Source of the DNA: Streptacidiphilus carbonis
GTDB taxonomy: Bacteria; Actinomycetota; Actinomycetes; Streptomycetales; Streptomycetaceae
DNA: 64,000 bases
Direction of reading: 5' to 3'
Assembly: GCF_000787775.1 (NCBI RefSeq)
Contig: NZ_BBPM01000003.1
Coordinates: 131,353 to 195,352 of the forward strand
The first letter of the stretch is position 1. The number at the start of each line of letters is the position of its first letter. Positions 61,094-64,000 of this stretch are shown here, piece after piece. The notes under the pieces are model-generated. The model ran no database searches and was not told where the DNA came from. It saw only the letters and a list, made by a program, of their open reading frames with translations. The position numbers and the translations under genes were made by a program.

Positions 61094-61384
61094 ATGGGTT
61101 TCATCATTGTCGTGGGTGTCTTCGCCGGGCTGGGAATCCTGCTGTTCATCAGCAGCATCATCAAGGGCAGCCGGAACGGCGCGCGTCCGAAGGGCCGTCC
61201 GCACGCGGGCAGCCGGGGCGCCGACGCCGCCCTGCCGTTCACCGTGGACGGAGGCGGCCACCACCACCACGGCGGCCACCACCACGGCGGCGGGGGCGGC
61301 CACCACGGCGGGGGCTTCGGCCACAGCGGCGGCGGTCACCACGGCGGCGGCTTCGACATGGGCGGCGGCGGCCACCACGGCTGA
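61094..61384 (+). CDS. Small membrane-anchored His/Gly-rich protein
   Basis: A 96-residue protein. One N-terminal membrane segment (FIIVVGVFAGLGILLFISSI) and a basic stretch lead to a tail that is almost only His and Gly, with His clusters such as HHHHGGHHHGG. The tail should bind Ni, Zn or Cu. It lies 0.5 kb from urease accessory genes, so a nickel role is possible. GGGGGA lies upstream of the ATG at 61094. Confidence 0.7.
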   Translation: MGFIIVVGVFAGLGILLFISSIIKGSRNGARPKGRPHAGSRGADAALPFTVDGGGHHHHGGHHHGGGGGHHGGGFGHSGGGHHGGGFDMGGGGHHG

Positions 61385-61414
61385 ACCGCAGCCGGGCGCC
61401 CCCCGCCGGTCCGC

Positions 61415-61918
61415 TCAGCGCGGCTTGTTGGGGATGTAGCCCAGATCGACGGGGCGGGCCGGCGGGCCCTCGCGGCGCAGGTCGGCCATCAGGTCGACCA
61501 GCTGCGGGGGCCACAGCAGGTCGGGACAGTCGGCGAGCTGGTCCGGGGTCCACCAGCGGCAGGTCATGATGCCGTCGTGGGCGAAGGACTCGGCGAGGTC
61601 GCCGATCGGGTCCCGGCGCGGGGCCGAGCCCAGGAAGATGACCTCGCGCTGGCGGGTCGGCACACCCGCCCGGGTGTAGTCGTGCTCCCAGATCCACAGC
61701 GCCGGACCGGGGACGACGTCCGTCCAGCCGGTCTCCTCGACGGTCTCCCGCAGCGCGCCCGCGAGTTCGTCCTCGCCCTCGTCCAGGCCGCCGCCGGGCA
61801 GCACCCAGTGCAGCCCCACCTCGATGTCGTCGTGGAGTTGCAGGAACACCGCGCCGTCAGGGTCCAGGACCAGGATCCGGGCCGCTCGGCGCGGGACCCG
61901 CCCGTTCTCGATGCTCAC
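61415..61918 (-). CDS. NUDIX hydrolase
   Basis: A 167-residue NUDIX protein: the box starts GGGLDEGEDELAGALRETVEE and continues TGW, with all catalytic glutamates present. It removes a nucleoside diphosphate group from an unknown substrate. ATG at 61918 overlaps the ureD stop (ATGA), so it is translated with the urease accessory operon. Confidence 0.92.
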   Translation of the reverse strand: MSIENGRVPRRAARILVLDPDGAVFLQLHDDIEVGLHWVLPGGGLDEGEDELAGALRETVEETGWTDVVPGPALWIWEHDYTRAGVPTRQREVIFLGSAPRRDPIGDLAESFAHDGIMTCRWWTPDQLADCPDLLWPPQLVDLMADLRREGPPARPVDLGYIPNKPR

Positions 61919-62715
61919 CGCAGCACCTTATCGATCAGTCGGCGCAGCCGCAGGCCGTCCGGGGCGGCGGCGGTGACCAGCAGCGCCGGCGCGCCGGCCA
62001 GCGGAAGCAGCGCGGCCTCCGCCGTATCTTCGGCGAGATACCTGGCATTGACTGGCTTGTCCGCCAACTCCTGGTCACAGAACAAGAGTTGTCCGACGGC
62101 GCGATGACCGGCCAGCACCGCTGGACCGTCCCAACCGGGGGCGCCGGGGCCGAGGTCGGTCTGCTGGTCCAGGGCGGTGCGGCCGTTGTGACGCAGCGTC
62201 AGCCGGGCGGTGAGACGGCCCGGCTCCTCCCCGCTGCGGCCGAGGACCTGCTCCTCGCGCAGCAGCAGCCGGGCGCCGGGGGCGAGGGTCACCCTGGTAG
62301 TCATCCGCAGCTCGCTGCCGTGCGCGGCGATCACCGGTTCCGGCAGCCACTCCAGCTCCCCGCCCTCGGCCACCGACAGGTCCAGGTCGTAGTGGGCCGG
62401 GGCCGGGATCCGCCCGGGCAGGCTGACGGTGGCGGCGGCGCCGGTGACCCGCAGCCGGGCCCCGGCCGCGACGGTGACCTCGATCCGGATCCGGTCCCCG
62501 CCGAGCGGGGCGGCCATCGCCCCGACCACGGTCACCTGGGCCGCGCCGCCGCCCTCCGGGTGCGAGGTCCGGCGCAGTGCCAGCGGACCGTCGCCGGCGA
62601 GCAGCGGCAGCGCGGTGCCGCCGCGGCCGTCCGGTTCGGCCGCGATCCGCGCGGTGGCCCGTACGGACGAACCGAACGCCGCCGGCACAGCCGGACCCCT
62701 GGTCACCCCGTCCAC
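61915..62715 (-). CDS. ureD: Urease accessory protein UreD
   Basis: A 266-residue maturation scaffold that joins UreF and UreG to load nickel into urease. It shows [56 protein letters not shown] and the ending [13 protein letters not shown]. Start overlaps ureG by 13 bp. The order ureF-ureG-ureD matches streptomycete urease operons; ureABC are expected just beyond the window. Confidence 0.9.
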   Translation of the reverse strand: MDGVTRGPAVPAAFGSSVRATARIAAEPDGRGGTALPLLAGDGPLALRRTSHPEGGGAAQVTVVGAMAAPLGGDRIRIEVTVAAGARLRVTGAAATVSLPGRIPAPAHYDLDLSVAEGGELEWLPEPVIAAHGSELRMTTRVTLAPGARLLLREEQVLGRSGEEPGRLTARLTLRHNGRTALDQQTDLGPGAPGWDGPAVLAGHRAVGQLLFCDQELADKPVNARYLAEDTAEAALLPLAGAPALLVTAAAPDGLRLRRLIDKVLR

Positions 62716-63377
62716 TCGACCAGCCGGCCCCGGACCCAGTCGGCGATCGGCGCGACCCCGTCCTCCGCCGCCAGCGAGCAGAAGACCACCGGCAGCTCCC
62801 CGCGCTGCGCCTTCGCGTCGCGGTCCATCACCCCGAGGTCCGCCCCGACCAGCGGGGCCAGATCGGTCTTGTTGACGACCAGCAGGTCGGAGGTGCAGAC
62901 GCCGGGACCGCCCTTGCGCGGGATCTTGTCACCGCCGGAGACGTCGATGACGAAGATCTGGTGGTCGACCAGCCCCCGGCTGAAGGTCGCGGTGAGGTTG
63001 TCGCCGCCGCTCTCGACCAGCACCAGGTCCAGCGGTCCCACCTCGTCCTCCAGGTCCTCGACGGCCTCCAGGTTGGCGGAGATGTCGTCGCGGATGGCGG
63101 TGTGCGGGCAGCAGCCGGTCTCCACGGCGGTGATCCGTTCCGGCGGGAGGACGGCGTTGCGCAGCAGGAACTCGGCGTCCTCGGTGGTGTAGATGTCATT
63201 GGTGACGACGGCCAGCGAGAACTCGTCGCGCAGCACCCGGCACAGCGCGGCGACGGTGGCGGTCTTGCCGGAGCCGACCGGCCCGCCGAGGCCGATCCGC
63301 AGGGCACGGCGGCGACCGTCCGCACGCAGCGGCTCGGCCCCGGGGAGGGCGGCGGGGAGATCGTGGTCACGGTGCAC
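62703..63377 (-). CDS. ureG: Urease accessory GTPase UreG
   Basis: A 224-residue SIMIBI GTPase that delivers nickel. P-loop [16 protein letters not shown] (32-39), metal-binding [11 protein letters not shown] (Cys-Pro-His), ESGGDNL and guanine-binding VVNKTDLA. The N-terminus MHRDHDL is only weakly His-rich. GTG at 63377 follows AGGAG by eight bases. Confidence 0.97.
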   Translation of the reverse strand: MHRDHDLPAALPGAEPLRADGRRRALRIGLGGPVGSGKTATVAALCRVLRDEFSLAVVTNDIYTTEDAEFLLRNAVLPPERITAVETGCCPHTAIRDDISANLEAVEDLEDEVGPLDLVLVESGGDNLTATFSRGLVDHQIFVIDVSGGDKIPRKGGPGVCTSDLLVVNKTDLAPLVGADLGVMDRDAKAQRGELPVVFCSLAAEDGVAPIADWVRGRLVEWTG

Positions 63378-63413
63378 GGGGTGTCTCCTTGCTGAGGGAG
63401 GGTCAGGAGAGGG

Positions 63414-64000
63414 TCAGGAGGCGAAGAGGCGCACGGCCCAGGCGGCGTGCTGCTCGGCGCAGAGGTCCAGCAGCGGCGCCGAGGCGGCCGGGAGCAGGTC
63501 TACGTCCCCGGCGCCGCCCGCCTCGGCCGCCGCCCGGACCGCGCGGGCGGAGACCTCGGTGAGCTCGGTGCCGAGCCGGGCCAGCACGGCGGTGGCCTGG
63601 AACGGGTCGAGTCCGAGCAGCCGCACACAGGCCGTGACCGGCCCGGAGACGCTCTCGTAGGCGGCGGCTGAGGCGGCGTCGGCCGCGGTGAGCCCGGCGG
63701 CCGCCGCGGTGAGGCCGAGGACGACGGGCTGGTGCGCACCGCGCGGGCGGTCCGCGGCCAGCTGCTCCAGCGCCGGATCCGGCCAGACCGTACGGGCGGC
63801 GCGGATCAGCTGCCGGCCCAGCCGGCGCGAGGTCGCCCGCAGCGCCGGCGAGGGCGTGCGGGCGTCCGCGGCGGCGTCCAGGTCGAGCGGGTCGATCCGG
63901 CCGCCGGCCGCCGCCGCGGCGAGCGCGGCGGCGGTGAGCCCGGCGGTGTGCAGCCGTCCGCTGCAGAACGCCCGCAGCGTGGCGGTGTCATGGATGCGTC
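63414..64000 (-). CDS. ureF: Urease accessory protein UreF, 3' part (cut by window end)
   Basis: The reverse frame is open from the window edge to the stop at 63414, about 195 residues. It reads THDTATLRAF-like residues (RIHDTATLRAFCSGRLHTAG), then QPVVLGLTAAAAGL, YESVSGPVTACVRLLGLDP and ends ASAPLLDLCAEQHAAWAVRLFAS, matching UreF. It acts with UreD and UreG in nickel insertion. The N-terminus lies outside the window. Confidence 0.88.
   Translation of the reverse strand, partial: RIHDTATLRAFCSGRLHTAGLTAAALAAAAAGGRIDPLDLDAAADARTPSPALRATSRRLGRQLIRAARTVWPDPALEQLAADRPRGAHQPVVLGLTAAAAGLTAADAASAAAYESVSGPVTACVRLLGLDPFQATAVLARLGTELTEVSARAVRAAAEAGGAGDVDLLPAASAPLLDLCAEQHAAWAVRLFAS

Overview
The window is very GC-rich, gene-dense DNA with GTG starts, stop/start overlaps (ATGA/GTGA) and several probably leaderless genes. 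Together with a two-domain geosmin synthase, a DUF3099 protein and repeated GC-rich inverted repeats between converging genes, this points to a filamentous actinomycete of the Streptomycetaceae (Streptomyces, Kitasatospora or Streptacidiphilus). The genus cannot be fixed from the sequence alone. I saw no rRNA, tRNA, insertion sequence, phage gene or CRISPR array.

Layout. 0-1 kb: 5' end of a nucleotidyltransferase gene, divergent from idi (isopentenyl-diphosphate isomerase). 1-12.3 kb: a sugar-utilisation locus with two clan GH-A glycosidases, a LacI-type repressor and a complete oligopeptide-type (Opp/Dpp) ABC importer. Palindromic operators lie in the divergent promoter region and a 17-bp stem-loop follows the binding-protein gene. 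12.4-18.9 kb: DedA protein, flavin oxidoreductase, AAA ATPase, a PadR-methyltransferase fusion and an ABCG-like exporter. 18.9-24.7 kb: two class-V aminotransferase genes bracket a divergent pair. One member is a membrane-anchored ECF sigma factor fused to an extracellular GH128-like glucanase domain; the other encodes a thaumatin-like protein whose frame is broken at a C9 tract. A 33-bp inverted repeat with an ECF-promoter-like sequence separates them. 24.7-30.2 kb: geosmin synthase, a PIG-V-like mannosyltransferase and several small proteins. 30.2-41.2 kb: two ABC-2 export systems (one next to a DesK/DesR-like two-component system, one under a MarR regulator), a GH30 glycosidase with a ricin-type lectin domain, an RpiB-like isomerase, PPK2 and DUF3099. 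41.3-42.5 kb: secreted serine protease. 42.5-57.2 kb: an extracellular-polysaccharide-type cluster with two NodB deacetylases, four family-2 glycosyltransferases (one fused to a large membrane domain), a flippase, a GH26-like hydrolase, a PRTase-like protein, a flavoprotein and an ATP-grasp enzyme. 57.2-61 kb: PadR regulator, 2,4-dienoyl-CoA reductase and SDR. 61-64 kb: a His/Gly-rich small protein and the urease accessory genes ureF (cut by the window end), ureG and ureD, followed by a NUDIX gene.

The best candidate for an undescribed system is at 20.4-23.5 kb. I infer that a membrane-tethered sigma factor with its own extracellular beta-glucan-directed domain controls a divergent secreted thaumatin-like (glucan-binding) protein, as a possible sensor-effector pair for fungal cell wall. 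A second candidate is a 37-codon leaderless gene at 34.76 kb, with its own sigma70-type promoter and a perfect hairpin at its stop codon.
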